From an uncultured Paracoccaceae bacterium (lineage in GTDB: Bacteria; Pseudomonadota; Alphaproteobacteria; Rhodobacterales; Rhodobacteraceae), in assembly GCA_947492475.1 (NCBI GenBank), contig CANLNM010000008.1, forward strand, positions 1 to 64,000: a stretch of 64,000 nt of DNA. Direction: 5' to 3'. Both the position numbers and the translations under genes were made by a program. The stretch's first letter is position 1. Every line of letters starts with the position of its first letter. Under the pieces are notes generated by a model, which saw only the letters and a list, made by a program, of their open reading frames with translations, did no database searches and was not told the DNA's origin. Positions 1 through 9,096 of the stretch are shown here, one piece after another.

Positions 1-210
1 TTGAAATCCGCGCAAACCGACCCGGGGGTCTGGGTTCTGTGGGGGCGCGCACGGAATTGGTGCGCAGATGCGCGAATGGCGTTCTGAACCGACCGGTTTA
101 GTTGTAACATTTGGATGAAATTTTTTTGCTAGAAAAATTGTGATCAGGGATTTGGCGGCTTTTGTTGCTGGTTTTCACGGGCAGGTGAGGGAAAATCCCC
201 CCGAAAAACA
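1..210. other. Intergenic left edge, no supported gene
   Basis: No convincing coding sequence is seen here. One short frame on the minus strand starts at 110 and stays open to the edge, about 36 codons, but it has no ribosome binding site and an arginine-rich shadow-like composition. The AT-rich stretch around 100-150 could be a promoter for a gene to the left. The only notable element is the 12-mer palindrome at 87-98. Confidence 0.4.
87..98. promoter_or_regulatory. Possible TetR-type operator, second copy of the paa-promoter 12-mer
   Basis: The 12-mer AACCGACCGGTT has the symmetric half-sites AACCG and CGGTT on its complement. It is identical, on the opposite strand, to the 12-mer in the divergent paa promoter at 60253-60264. 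It lies in the gene-free left edge, so it could control a gene starting beyond the window. Regulatory function is inferred only from the shared sequence and intergenic position. Confidence 0.25.
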
Positions 211-244
211 AAAAAGCCCAGCCTATACCGATAGGCCGGGCTTT
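211..244 (-). terminator. Rho-independent terminator of the aminotransferase gene
   Basis: An inverted repeat (arms AAAGCCC-n-GCCTAT and ATAGGC-n-GGGCTTT around a 4-base loop) lies about 25 bases after the stop of the minus-strand aminotransferase gene. Read on the minus strand it is followed by a run of Ts, the classic intrinsic terminator layout. Confidence 0.8.
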
Positions 245-268
245 GACATCCAGATGAGGGATGCGGAT

Positions 269-1129
269 TTAAGCAGAAAGCGCCCAATCCCAATACATAT
301 CCCGCACGCGGCGCGCGATGGGGCCGGTTTGGTATTGAATGTCGTCAAATGCGCTCACTGGTGTCACTTTGGACATGTTCCCCGACAGGAACACTTCGTC
401 GGCGGCGGCGACATCCTCAAAGGACAGAACGGTTTCATGCACTTTGATGCCATCTGCCTTCATGTTGGTGATGTGGCGCGCGCGGGTGATCCCGGCCAGA
501 AATGTGCCATTGGGCACGGGGGTGAACACTTCTCCATCGCGGACGATGAACACATTGGATGTGGCGGTTTCGGCGACATTGCCCAGAGCATCCGCCGCCA
601 AAGCATTTCCAAAGCCGCGTGATTGTGCCTCGGCCAACATGCGGGCGTTGTTAGGATAGAGACAGCCCGCCTTGGCATTGACCACGGCATTTTCTAAAAC
701 CGGGCGGCGAAATTGGGTGCGGGTCAATGTGGTGCTGGCCTGTGCATCGGCCATGGGGATTTCTTCTAGGCAGATGGCGAACCCGGCGGGTTCTTGGGCT
801 GGGACAATCGCAGAAAAGCCTGATCCGATGCCCCAATACATGGGGCGGATGTAAACGGCGCTGTCTTTGGAATAGGATTTCAGGCCTTCTTGCACAATGT
901 CGACCATGTCTGATGTGGCCACTGATGGTGACAGCATCAATGCCTCGGCTGATCTGTTGGTTCGTGCGCAATGGGCGTGTAAATCCGGGGTTACACCTTC
1001 GAAAAATCGCGCGCCGTCAAAAACCGTACTGCCCAGCCATGACCCGTGATCTGCGGCCTTCATGATTGGCACATCCCCATCGTGCCATGCGCCGTCAACA
1101 AAGGTGCGGATATTTGTGCCGGTTGCCAT
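269..1129 (-). CDS. ilvE: Branched-chain amino acid aminotransferase (class IV PLP)
   Basis: This 286-residue protein has the fold-type IV PLP aminotransferase pattern. The candidate Schiff-base lysine is K153 (in VVNAKAGCLYPNN) and the conserved ETATSN loop is near residue 187. Such enzymes transfer the amino group between leucine, isoleucine or valine and 2-oxoglutarate in the cytoplasm, the last step of branched-chain amino acid synthesis and the first of breakdown. The length fits the shorter alphaproteobacterial BCAT type. The ATG at 1129 follows a purine-rich AGGAGGACAAT-like leader. It stands alone with its own terminator. D-amino acid transaminase and aminodeoxychorismate lyase share the fold, so substrate is assigned by overall resemblance; ilvE is likely but not proven. 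Confidence 0.85.
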   Translation of the reverse strand: MATGTNIRTFVDGAWHDGDVPIMKAADHGSWLGSTVFDGARFFEGVTPDLHAHCARTNRSAEALMLSPSVATSDMVDIVQEGLKSYSKDSAVYIRPMYWGIGSGFSAIVPAQEPAGFAICLEEIPMADAQASTTLTRTQFRRPVLENAVVNAKAGCLYPNNARMLAEAQSRGFGNALAADALGNVAETATSNVFIVRDGEVFTPVPNGTFLAGITRARHITNMKADGIKVHETVLSFEDVAAADEVFLSGNMSKVTPVSAFDDIQYQTGPIARRVRDMYWDWALSA

Positions 1130-1189
1130 GATTGTCCTCCTGAATTCTGGCTGACGCTAGGCCAGCCCCAAAGGAAGGTCCAGATAAGA

Positions 1190-1225
1190 AAACGCGCCCG
1201 GGCAGGGGATGGCCGGGCGCGTTTG
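1190..1225 (-). terminator. Probable terminator downstream of the VOC gene
   Basis: An 11-bp GC-rich inverted repeat (AACGCGCCCGG and CCGGGCGCGTT around an 11-base loop) sits about 100 bases after the stop of the minus-strand VOC gene. On the minus strand the second arm runs into TTTTCTTAT, which supports termination in that direction. It also lies just upstream of the aminotransferase gene and so insulates it. Confidence 0.55.
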
Positions 1226-1327
1226 GTTTCATCGGCGGGACAACCGATGAGCCATCCGTGACATCGCAAAGACGGCGCAGTGACCGGAAACAGGACAGGC
1301 CCGGTCAACATGGGGAATAAGGTTGTT

Positions 1328-1837
1328 TTACTGGGATTCGGACACCGTTTTATGACGGCTTTGTGCAATCAAGGCGTCAACGTCCAAACGCGCAGTATGC
1401 ATTTTGAGCGCGCCATGCCGATCCCGGGGCCAGTCAGCTTTGGGACGATCGGTATAAAGCTCTACCCCGTTATTATCCGGATCGCGTAGATACACGGCTT
1501 GGCTGACGCCATGATCCGCGGCCCCATCCAGCGCCACACCGGATGACAGCACATGGTCAACCGCCCGGCCAAGTGCGGCGCGGTTGGGATATAGAAATGC
1601 CACATGATATAGCCCGGTGTGACCGGCAGGGGGCGGGGTGGCGCCGCGGCTTTCCCATGTGTTCAAGCCAATGTGATGATGATACCCATCCGCACCCAGA
1701 AACGCCGCCTGCGATCCGATCCGTTGCTGCAACCGGAACCCAAGCACATCTGAATAAAACGCGATGGACCGGTCCAAATCCGCCACTTTTAGGTGGATAT
1801 GGCCGATTTTGGTCCCAACTGGCGCGGTGAATGTCAT
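1328..1837 (-). CDS. VOC family protein (glyoxalase/extradiol dioxygenase fold)
   Basis: The predicted 169-residue protein begins at the ATG at 1837, which has the good site AGAAAGGAAAC upstream; a longer in-frame reading to 1924 lacks one. The chain opens with GHIHLKVADLDRSIAFY, continues with a His-rich stretch (YHHHIGLNTW), then GLYHVAF, and ends in GVELYTDRP, the paired beta-alpha-beta modules of the vicinal-oxygen-chelate family. The first His and the late Glu are candidate metal ligands. It most resembles the N-terminal half of CatE-type catechol 2,3-dioxygenase-like proteins, but those with proven activity usually have two such domains. The substrate is unknown. It is divergent from yghU, so a role in electrophile or thiol stress is conceivable. 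Confidence 0.75.
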   Translation of the reverse strand: MTFTAPVGTKIGHIHLKVADLDRSIAFYSDVLGFRLQQRIGSQAAFLGADGYHHHIGLNTWESRGATPPPAGHTGLYHVAFLYPNRAALGRAVDHVLSSGVALDGAADHGVSQAVYLRDPDNNGVELYTDRPKADWPRDRHGALKMHTARLDVDALIAQSRHKTVSESQ

Positions 1838-1996
1838 GCGGTTTCCTTTCTGTTGGACCATAGATGGGGCCATAACTCCCGCGCACCAGATGCGAAAATG
1901 AACGGTTGATGTGCGCATTTGCACGGATGTTTTGCCATTGCCTGCGCGGTTTTGTGCGCTATCTGTGTTGCCAGTATTTAATCAAAGGATGCCGGC

Positions 1997-2860
1997 ATGA
2001 CCGAATATACCCCCCCCAAAGTGTGGAAATGGGAACAAGAGAGCGGCGGCAAATTCGCCAGCATCAATCGCCCTATCGCGGGTGCAACCCATGACAAAGA
2101 GCTGCCCGTCGGGGATCATCCCTATCAGCTTTATTCACTGGCCACGCCCAACGGTATCAAAACCACCATCATGTTCGAAGAGCTGCTGGCCGCGGGTCAT
2201 GCTGCGGAATATGACGCATGGCTGATCAACATCCAAGAGGGCGACCAGTTTGGATCTGGCTTTGTTGAAGTAAACCCCAATTCGAAAATTCCAGCCCTGC
2301 ATGATCACACCGGTGATGCCCCTGTGCGCGTGTTCGAAAGCGCGTCGATCCTGTTGCATCTGGCCGATCAGTTTGGCGCGTTCATTCCTGCCGATGGCCC
2401 GGCGCGAACCGAAGTCATGAACTGGCTGTTCTGGCAAATGGGCAGCGCGCCCTATCTGGGCGGTGGGTTCGGGCATTTCTATGCCTATGCACCTGAAAAG
2501 TTTGAATATCCTATTGATCGATTTGCAATGGAAACCAAACGTCAGCTGGACGTTCTGGACCGTCAACTGGCCAACAACACCTATATCGCCGGTGACGATT
2601 ATAGCATCGCGGATATGGCGATCTGGTCTTGGTATGGTGGGTTGGTATTGGGGCGTCTTTATGATGCGGCCGAATTTCTAGACGTTACCAGCTATAAAAA
2701 CGTGATGCGTTGGGCCGAGGCGATTGATGCACGTCCAGCGGTAAAACGCGGTCGGATGGTCAACAAATCCTGGGGCGAAGCGGCTGAACAGCTGCGTGAA
2801 CGCCACAACGCGGCGGATTTTGACACCCAGACATGGGACAAAATTGGCGACGATCAATAA
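1997..2860 (+). CDS. yghU: Glutathione-dependent disulfide-bond oxidoreductase YghU
   Basis: This 287-residue protein belongs to the nu-class glutathione transferases typified by YghU/YfcG. They bind two glutathiones and reduce disulfides or organic peroxides in the cytoplasm. The thioredoxin-like N-terminal domain carries the TPNGIKTTIMFEEL segment, where the family's active-site Asn/Thr lie, and IPALHD before the cis-proline turn with FESASILLHLAD. The alpha-helical C-terminal domain follows, with YIAGDDYSIADMAIWSW. The N-terminal extension (PKVWKWEQESGGKFASINRP) is diagnostic of YghU rather than ordinary GSTs. The start has the site AAAGGATGCCGGC. It is monocistronic and ends in a strong hairpin. 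Confidence 0.9.
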   Translation: MTEYTPPKVWKWEQESGGKFASINRPIAGATHDKELPVGDHPYQLYSLATPNGIKTTIMFEELLAAGHAAEYDAWLINIQEGDQFGSGFVEVNPNSKIPALHDHTGDAPVRVFESASILLHLADQFGAFIPADGPARTEVMNWLFWQMGSAPYLGGGFGHFYAYAPEKFEYPIDRFAMETKRQLDVLDRQLANNTYIAGDDYSIADMAIWSWYGGLVLGRLYDAAEFLDVTSYKNVMRWAEAIDARPAVKRGRMVNKSWGEAAEQLRERHNAADFDTQTWDKIGDDQ

Positions 2861-2867
2861 ATCAAGT

Positions 2868-2893
2868 AAGGCCCGCCAATTGGCGGGCCTTTT
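2868..2893 (+). terminator. Terminator between yghU and trpS (convergent)
   Basis: A perfect 10-bp inverted repeat (AAGGCCCGCC, AATT loop, GGCGGGCCTT) is followed by Ts on the plus strand. It ends yghU and probably acts in both directions, since trpS converges from the right. A near-identical hairpin terminates the ABC transporter operon at 34357-34389. Confidence 0.8.
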
Positions 2894-2925
2894 GATGGGA
2901 TGCCTGAGCCGGCAATCAAGTCAGT

Positions 2926-3936
2926 TTACTGAACAAACCCAATGATCTCTTTGGTTTGCTTCAAAATCGGGTCTGCGATGGCGCGGGCTTTTTCTGCGCC
3001 GCGGGCCAGAATCCGGTCAATTTCTGCTTTGTCATCCATATAGCGCGCCATTTCCGACGAAATCGGGGCCAGTTTTTCAACCGCCAAATCGGCCAGCGCC
3101 GGTTTGAAACGGCCCCAACCTGCGCCGGCATATTCTGCGATCACCTGCTTGGATGTTTGCCCTGACAGACCTGCATAAATATCGACCAGATTTTTCGCCT
3201 CAGGTCGCGCGCTCAGCCCATCCAGAGTTTCTGGCAAAGGTTCTGGATCGGTTTTGGCTTTCTTGAACTTTTTCGCGATCAGATCGGCCGTGTCGGTCAT
3301 GTTGATGCGTTCCATATCGGACTCACCCGATTTGGACATCTTTTTGGTGCCATCACGCAGGTTCATCACCCGTGTGGCCGGGCCTTCGATCACAGGGTTG
3401 GTTTCAGGAAAGAAATCCACCTTAAAGTCGTGATTGAATTTGTTGGCGATGTCGCGGGTCAGTTCAACATGCTGTTTCTGATCCTCGCCCACAGGCACAT
3501 GCGTTGCGTGATACAGCAAAATATCTGCCGCCATCAGCGCCGGATAGGCATAAAGCCCAAGGCTGACCTTTTCCGCGCCGGACCCGGCTTTGTCTTTGAA
3601 CTGGGTCATGCGATTCATCCAACCGACACGCGCCACACAGCTAAACAACCAGCCTAGTTCCGCATGGGCGGGCACCTGGGATTGGTTGAACAATGTGGAT
3701 TTTTCCGGATCGATCCCTGACGCCAGAAAACCGGCCGCCACTTCGCGGGTGGCGTCGCGCAATTCGGCGGGGTCTTGCCAGACGGTGATCGCGTGCAGAT
3801 CGACGACGCAATACATCGTTTCAAAATCTGTGCCCTGCATGTCAACGAAACGTTTGATAGCGCCAAGGTAATTGCCCAAGGTCAAACCGCCAGAGGGTTT
3901 GATGCCGGAGAAAACGCGAGGTGTGAACTGGGTCAT
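2926..3936 (-). CDS. trpS: Tryptophanyl-tRNA synthetase
   Basis: Charges tRNA-Trp with tryptophan using ATP, in the cytoplasm. The 336-residue length is normal for bacterial TrpRS. The class I signatures are clear: TLGN at residues 19-22 in [16 protein letters not shown] replaces HIGH, and KMSKS is at 199-203. The segment [17 protein letters not shown], which helps bind the adenylate, is also present. The start at 3936 is fixed by the conserved N-terminus shortly before the first signature; the ribosome site is weak. It is divergent from the rhomboid-like gene, with a 72-base gap that must hold both promoters. Confidence 0.97.
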   Translation of the reverse strand: MTQFTPRVFSGIKPSGGLTLGNYLGAIKRFVDMQGTDFETMYCVVDLHAITVWQDPAELRDATREVAAGFLASGIDPEKSTLFNQSQVPAHAELGWLFSCVARVGWMNRMTQFKDKAGSGAEKVSLGLYAYPALMAADILLYHATHVPVGEDQKQHVELTRDIANKFNHDFKVDFFPETNPVIEGPATRVMNLRDGTKKMSKSGESDMERINMTDTADLIAKKFKKAKTDPEPLPETLDGLSARPEAKNLVDIYAGLSGQTSKQVIAEYAGAGWGRFKPALADLAVEKLAPISSEMARYMDDKAEIDRILARGAEKARAIADPILKQTKEIIGFVQ

Positions 3937-4008
3937 GTGTGCGATCCAACTGGAAATAATGTGCGACCTCGCTTACCCATGGCATCAAGCTTGGTCAAGG
4001 AGAGTACA

Positions 4009-4701
4009 GTGAGTGATGCGCAGATGCGGCCCGAAAGCCCAGTAAATCCGATCCCACGTGTCGTTTTGGCGTTGTTTGGCTGCATTGTGGTCGTGGAAAT
4101 GGTCCTGACGATGGCCAACCAAGGTCTGGTCGGTGGTGCACAGGGCGTGGGCTGGCGGATTTATGCGACGCAGGAATTTGCCATATCCCCGGCTTTGGTC
4201 GATCGCATGTTTGAACATGGCGATTATTCATGGGGGACATTGCGCCGGTTCGTGGGCTACACCTTTGTGCATATCAACTTTACCCATGCCTTGTTTGCCG
4301 GGGCGCTGTTGCTGGCGCTGGGCAAATTCATCAGTGATTTTTTGCATCCCGCATCAGTGTTTGCGATCTATGTCGCCAGCGCCGTGGCCGGGGCATTGGC
4401 TTTTGCGTTTGCGCTGGATGGGCGGATGCCGTTGGTCGGGGCCTATCCGCCGGTTTATGGGTTCATCGGGGCCTATACCTATCTGACGTGGTTGAACCTG
4501 AAATTCATGGGGGCAAATCAGCTGAATGCATTCCGCCTGATCGCGGTTTTGTTGGCGTTGCAATTGGTCTTTGCCTTGCTGTTTGGCGGCAACAAAGACT
4601 GGATCGCGGATGTGGCAGGGTTTGTGGTCGGCTTTGGCATGACAACATTGCTGGTGCCGGGCGGTTGGGCTGCGTTTTTGGCGCGGTTGCGCAACCGGTA
4701 A
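4009..4701 (+). CDS. Rhomboid-like membrane protein, apparently catalytically dead
   Basis: The GTG at 4009 preceded by AAGGAGAG is preferred over longer readings that overlap trpS, giving 230 residues. Hydrophobic segments lie near residues 17-35, 92-107, 117-137, 145-162, 175-193 and 200-216, fitting a six-helix rhomboid core. The rhomboid loop is recognisable (FVGYTFVHINFTHALFAG). At the catalytic GxSG site the sequence is GAYPPVYG (144-151), so the serine position is Tyr146. The usual AHLGGF histidine site reads ADVAGF, so His is Asp201. I infer a pseudoprotease with a binding or chaperone role in the inner membrane. It converges on murJ with one base between the stop codons. Confidence 0.75.
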   Translation: MSDAQMRPESPVNPIPRVVLALFGCIVVVEMVLTMANQGLVGGAQGVGWRIYATQEFAISPALVDRMFEHGDYSWGTLRRFVGYTFVHINFTHALFAGALLLALGKFISDFLHPASVFAIYVASAVAGALAFAFALDGRMPLVGAYPPVYGFIGAYTYLTWLNLKFMGANQLNAFRLIAVLLALQLVFALLFGGNKDWIADVAGFVVGFGMTTLLVPGGWAAFLARLRNR

Positions 4702-4702
4702 A

Positions 4703-6241
4703 CTATCGCCGCAGGGCGGATTTAAACTCGGCCAATCGGAATGCACCCAGCAGTTGCCCCAGTCCAAAATAGCTGGCGATGCCGGATGCAACCAAGATCA
4801 GCAATGCCAGATACCGCAACGGGCCAGCCGCAAAGAACGGCCCCAACAATACGGCCATCCACCATAGGAAAATGCCCATCAGAACGGATGCGAGGATGAT
4901 CCGCCAGATGCGTTTCAGAAACCGTGCATCCCAAGTGGCCGCCGCGCCCATGGACCGCGATCCGCGCCATAACAGCCAGACCGTTGCCCAGCCCGCCAAC
5001 GTGGTGCCAAAGGCGGCGGCAGTAAACCCGATCAACGGCGATAACCCGATCGCCAAACCGGCATTTACCACCATAGAAACAAGCGCATAGTAGAATGGGC
5101 GCTTTGTGTCTTCGCGCGCAAAATACAGCGGCTGCAATGCCTTTTGCAGCACAAAGGCAGGTAGGCCCATACCGTAAATCGCCACCGCGATGGCGGTCGA
5201 TGCCGTGTCATCGCTGCTAAACGCGCCGCGTTCATATAGGACACTGACCAGCGGCACTGGGATCGCGATCAGCGCAATGGCGGCGGGGATTGTCAGCGCG
5301 AGGCTCAGCTCCGAGGCGCGATTGAACGCGTCCCGCCCACCGGCTTCGTCACCTGCCTGCAACCGACGCGCCAGATCGGGCAGCAAAACCACGCCAATGG
5401 CGATGCCAACCACGCCCAAAGGCAGTTGATACAGACGATCCGCATAGTTCAGCCACGCAATCGCCCCATCAAAGAAACTGGCGACCTGACGTCCGACCAA
5501 CAGATTGACCTGAACCACCCCACCGGCCAGCGCTGCCGGCGCGGCGATAATCGCCAAGCGTTTCAATTCTGGGGTCATGCGTGGGCGACGCGGGATCAGG
5601 GTGAACCCGGCCCGTTTGGCGGCAACCCAGACCAGCGACATCTGTGCAATCCCGGCAAAGGGCACGGTCCAGACCAACGCCGTGCCGATGTCCCAACCCA
5701 AAATCACAGCGACGCTCATTGAGGTGATGAACATCACATTCAACAATACCGGCGCGGCGGCGGCGGCCACAAACCGGCCCGTGGCGTTCAGCACGCCAGA
5801 TAGCAACGCGCCCAGCGAAATAAACAGGATATAGGGAAACGCAATGCGCCCGAATAACACCGCTAAATCAAAGCGTTCATCGCCCAAAAAACCGCTGGCC
5901 ATGGCCATGACCAACCATGGCATGGCGACCATTGAAAGGCCGGTGAAAACAATCAGGATCGTCGCCAATCCTGTGAACGCATCCCGCGCAAATCCCTGAG
6001 GGTCATCGCCGGATTCCAGTTTCTTGGAAAACATCGGCACAAAGGCCATGTTAAACGCGCCTTCGGCAAAGAAACGGCGAAACATATTGGGCAGGCTAAA
6101 GGCCACGAGGAATGCCTCAGCCACAGCGCCGGTGCCCAGATAGGATGCGATCAGGATGTCGCGCACAAATCCAAGCACACGACTAAGCAGGGTCCAGACG
6201 CCAACGGTCAGGAACCCTGAAATCAGCCGGATTGGCTTCAT
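4703..6241 (-). CDS. murJ: Lipid II flippase MurJ (MviN)
   Basis: Flips lipid-linked peptidoglycan precursor across the inner membrane. The 512-residue protein is almost wholly hydrophobic, with about 14 membrane segments as expected for the MOP-superfamily MurJ fold. Its N-terminus (FLTVGVWTLLSRVLGFVRDILIA) matches MurJ/MviN closely and contains the conserved Arg residues that line the central cavity. The start overlaps the glnD stop by four bases (ATGA), so the two genes are translationally coupled, a glnD-murJ order usual in alphaproteobacteria. Confidence 0.95.
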   Translation of the reverse strand: MKPIRLISGFLTVGVWTLLSRVLGFVRDILIASYLGTGAVAEAFLVAFSLPNMFRRFFAEGAFNMAFVPMFSKKLESGDDPQGFARDAFTGLATILIVFTGLSMVAMPWLVMAMASGFLGDERFDLAVLFGRIAFPYILFISLGALLSGVLNATGRFVAAAAAPVLLNVMFITSMSVAVILGWDIGTALVWTVPFAGIAQMSLVWVAAKRAGFTLIPRRPRMTPELKRLAIIAAPAALAGGVVQVNLLVGRQVASFFDGAIAWLNYADRLYQLPLGVVGIAIGVVLLPDLARRLQAGDEAGGRDAFNRASELSLALTIPAAIALIAIPVPLVSVLYERGAFSSDDTASTAIAVAIYGMGLPAFVLQKALQPLYFAREDTKRPFYYALVSMVVNAGLAIGLSPLIGFTAAAFGTTLAGWATVWLLWRGSRSMGAAATWDARFLKRIWRIILASVLMGIFLWWMAVLLGPFFAAGPLRYLALLILVASGIASYFGLGQLLGAFRLAEFKSALRR

Positions 6242-9096
6242 TCTTTTGCCCTCTCAGCGCCTTGGGAAATGGCTTCGCGCAGTTTCTTTTCCAGCGCGCG
6301 TTGTTTGCCCTCGGCGTAGAATTTCAGACCAACCATGTCTTTGACATAAAATGTATCTACGACCTGCTCTCCGAATGTGGCGATCACTGCGGATGCAATA
6401 TAAACGTTTGAATTCGCAAGGGTTCGGGTCAAATCGTGCAAAAGTCCGGGGCGATCTCGTGTGTCCACTTCGATGATTGTGTAAATTTCGGATCCGTCAT
6501 TATCAAAGGTGATTGAGGTCGGCACCCGAAAGGCGCGTTCACGTTTTTTGATCTTGTCTTTGGATTTGAACGCATCGCGCGTGACCACTTCGCCTTTTAG
6601 GGTTTTGTGGATCATGTTGCTGAGCCGTTGCAGGCGCGATTTTTCAAATGGCGCACCGTCGCTGTCCTGAATCCAGAACGCAGCCGTGGCATAGCCGTCT
6701 TTGGACGTGAATGTGCGGGCATCCACGATATTGGCCCCCACCAGCGCCAGCGCGCCGCACATCCGGCTAAAGATACCGGGGTGATCGGCCATGGCAAAAC
6801 AGGCACGTGTGGCGTCGCGGTCTTCGTCTGGGGTCAGGTTGATGCGGATTTCGTCATCACCGATTTCCCACAGCAAATGCGCAAAATCGATATGCGCAGT
6901 CACATGCAGGCCTTGCCAGTAATGCACATAATGGCGGCCAATCTCTTTGCGAATGGCCTTTTCGCTCCAATCTGACAGGGATGCGCGCAGAATTTTGCGG
7001 GCCTCAGCGCCGCGTTCAACGCGGTTGATCGCCTCCATCCCATCCTCTAGCGCGCGGCGGGTTTGGCGATAAAGCGACCGGATCAGGGTTGCCTTCCAAT
7101 TGTTCCAAACACCGGGCCCCACGCCGCGGATATCACAGACCGTCAGCACGCAAAGCAGATCCAGCCGTTCGCGTGTGCCCACGGCCTTGGCGAAATCACG
7201 CACGGTGCGCGGGTCAGATATGTCGCGCTTTTGCGCCATGTCGGACATCAGCAAATGATACCGCACCAGCCATTCGACATTGTCAGCCTCGGCCTTTTTC
7301 AGACCCATGCGCGGCGCGATGGTCCGGGCCATGCGCGCACCGACAATTTCATGAGCTTCTTCGCGGCCTTTGCCGATGTCATGCAACATCAGAGCCAGAT
7401 ACAGCACTTTGCGGTTCACACCTTCGTTCAGAATTGAACTGGCGATGGGCAGCTCTTCTTGTAGCTCTTCGCGTTCGATCTGGGCCAGATTAGACACACA
7501 TTGGATCGTGTGTTCGTCAACGGTATAGTGGTGATACATGTTGAATTGCATCATGGCGACGATGTTTTCAAATTCGGGAATAAACGCGCCCAGCAGGCCC
7601 AGTTCGTTCATCCGACGCAACGCCCGTTCCGGGTTGCCATGTTTCAACAACGTATCAAAGAATATCCGGTTTGCCTCTGGGCGCGATCGCAATTCATTGT
7701 CGATTTTGTCCAGATTTGACGCCACCAAACGCATCGCATCGGGGTGGATCAAGGTGCCCGTGCGCAGCGCCTCTTCGAAGAAGCGCAACAGGTTGATGCT
7801 ATCGGCCAGAAACGTGTCAGTATCGGCAATGGTCAGCCGGTTATGTTCAATTTTATAGGGCGCTTTTGCGGATTTGCGACGTTTGAACAGGCGCAGCAAC
7901 ATCGGCGCCTGTTTCATATGGGTCGCCTCAAGTGAGGTCAGGAAAATCCGGGTCAAATCGCCCACGCCGGTGGCATAGCGGAAATAATCCTGCATGAAAT
8001 ATTCGACAGCGCGCCGGCCACGTTTATCCGTATATCCCAGCTGTTCAGCCACCGTGACCTGCATGTCAAAAGTCAACTGATCCTGCGCGCGATTGGCGAT
8101 CAGGTGCAGATGACACCGCACCGCCCATAGATAATCCTCGGCTTGAACAAACGACGCATATTCCTCGGGCGTAAATACCCCCAGATCGACCAGCTCTTCG
8201 GCTTTCTGAACTCCATTGGCGTATTTCGCGATCCAGAAAAGCGATTGCAGGTCGCGTAAACCGCCTTTGCCTTCTTTGACGTTTGGCTCCACCACATATC
8301 GTTGCCCGCCTTGTTTTTTGTGACGCGTCTCACGTTCTTCGAGCTTGGCTTCGATAAAATCGACGGCGGTGGATTTAAACAGACCTGACCATAATTGGTC
8401 CTGTAGTTCCGCAGACAGGGCTTCGTCACCGATCAGATGGCGGTATTCCACCAGCGACGTGCGGATTGTGTAATCTTCGGTTGCCAGTCGGATGCAGTCG
8501 CGGATCGTGCGGCTGGCATGGCCGACCTTCAGCTTTAGATCCCACAGGATATACAGCATGGATTCGATCAGGCTCTCGGCCCATGGGGTGATCTTATATG
8601 GGGTTAAAAACAGCAGATCGACATCGGAATGCGGCGCCATTTCACCGCGCCCGTAACCGCCCACCGCGATGATCGACAGGCGTTCACCTTCGGTTGGGTT
8701 ATGCAACGGATGGATGTGGGTTTTGCACACATTCATAACCGTGCTGACCAAACAATCGGTCAGCCAAGTATAAGCCTTGGTGGTTGGGCGCGCGGCCAGC
8801 GGATTGGCCAGAAACGCCGCGCGGATGGCCGCGGTGCCGGATTCACGCGCCTGTGACAGAACGCGCACGGTTTCTGCACGCACTGTTTTCGGATCGGCGC
8901 CTTTTAGCACCGAACCCAATTCCGCATCAATTATTGCGGCGTTAAAAATGTCCTGCGCCGGGCAGATAAAATCGCCCGGCGTGGGGGTGTTGTCATGTGC
9001 TTGTTGCGGTTCAGAAACCTGTACCGCCGAAGCTTCTTGGGGCTGGGTCAACGATGACGACCTGATTGTTTTGGATCTGAGCAACTGCCAGACCAC
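6238..9096 (-). CDS. glnD: Bifunctional uridylyltransferase/uridylyl-removing enzyme GlnD
   Basis: GlnD senses glutamine and uridylylates or deuridylylates PII proteins to set nitrogen assimilation. The domain order is complete. A nucleotidyltransferase has GGYGRGEMAPHSDVDLLFL near 146-164 (D158 and D160 as metal ligands), a PII-uridylyltransferase linker follows, then an HD hydrolase domain with MLHDIGKG, then two ACT domains from about 765 and 874 (ADHPGIFSRMCGAL and TRDRPGLLHDLTRTL) that bind glutamine. The reading frame opens with a GTG at 9096 that lacks a ribosome site and overlaps the upstream lipoprotein gene by 86 bases. The TTG at 9051, with AGG nine bases before it, is an equally possible start. 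It is coupled to murJ downstream. Confidence 0.93.
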   Translation of the reverse strand: MVWQLLRSKTIRSSSLTQPQEASAVQVSEPQQAHDNTPTPGDFICPAQDIFNAAIIDAELGSVLKGADPKTVRAETVRVLSQARESGTAAIRAAFLANPLAARPTTKAYTWLTDCLVSTVMNVCKTHIHPLHNPTEGERLSIIAVGGYGRGEMAPHSDVDLLFLTPYKITPWAESLIESMLYILWDLKLKVGHASRTIRDCIRLATEDYTIRTSLVEYRHLIGDEALSAELQDQLWSGLFKSTAVDFIEAKLEERETRHKKQGGQRYVVEPNVKEGKGGLRDLQSLFWIAKYANGVQKAEELVDLGVFTPEEYASFVQAEDYLWAVRCHLHLIANRAQDQLTFDMQVTVAEQLGYTDKRGRRAVEYFMQDYFRYATGVGDLTRIFLTSLEATHMKQAPMLLRLFKRRKSAKAPYKIEHNRLTIADTDTFLADSINLLRFFEEALRTGTLIHPDAMRLVASNLDKIDNELRSRPEANRIFFDTLLKHGNPERALRRMNELGLLGAFIPEFENIVAMMQFNMYHHYTVDEHTIQCVSNLAQIEREELQEELPIASSILNEGVNRKVLYLALMLHDIGKGREEAHEIVGARMARTIAPRMGLKKAEADNVEWLVRYHLLMSDMAQKRDISDPRTVRDFAKAVGTRERLDLLCVLTVCDIRGVGPGVWNNWKATLIRSLYRQTRRALEDGMEAINRVERGAEARKILRASLSDWSEKAIRKEIGRHYVHYWQGLHVTAHIDFAHLLWEIGDDEIRINLTPDEDRDATRACFAMADHPGIFSRMCGALALVGANIVDARTFTSKDGYATAAFWIQDSDGAPFEKSRLQRLSNMIHKTLKGEVVTRDAFKSKDKIKKRERAFRVPTSITFDNDGSEIYTIIEVDTRDRPGLLHDLTRTLANSNVYIASAVIATFGEQVVDTFYVKDMVGLKFYAEGKQRALEKKLREAISQGAERAKE

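Noticed and set aside
140-622. 160-codon plus-strand frame at the left edge
   Set aside because: Antisense to the aminotransferase gene and crosses its terminator.
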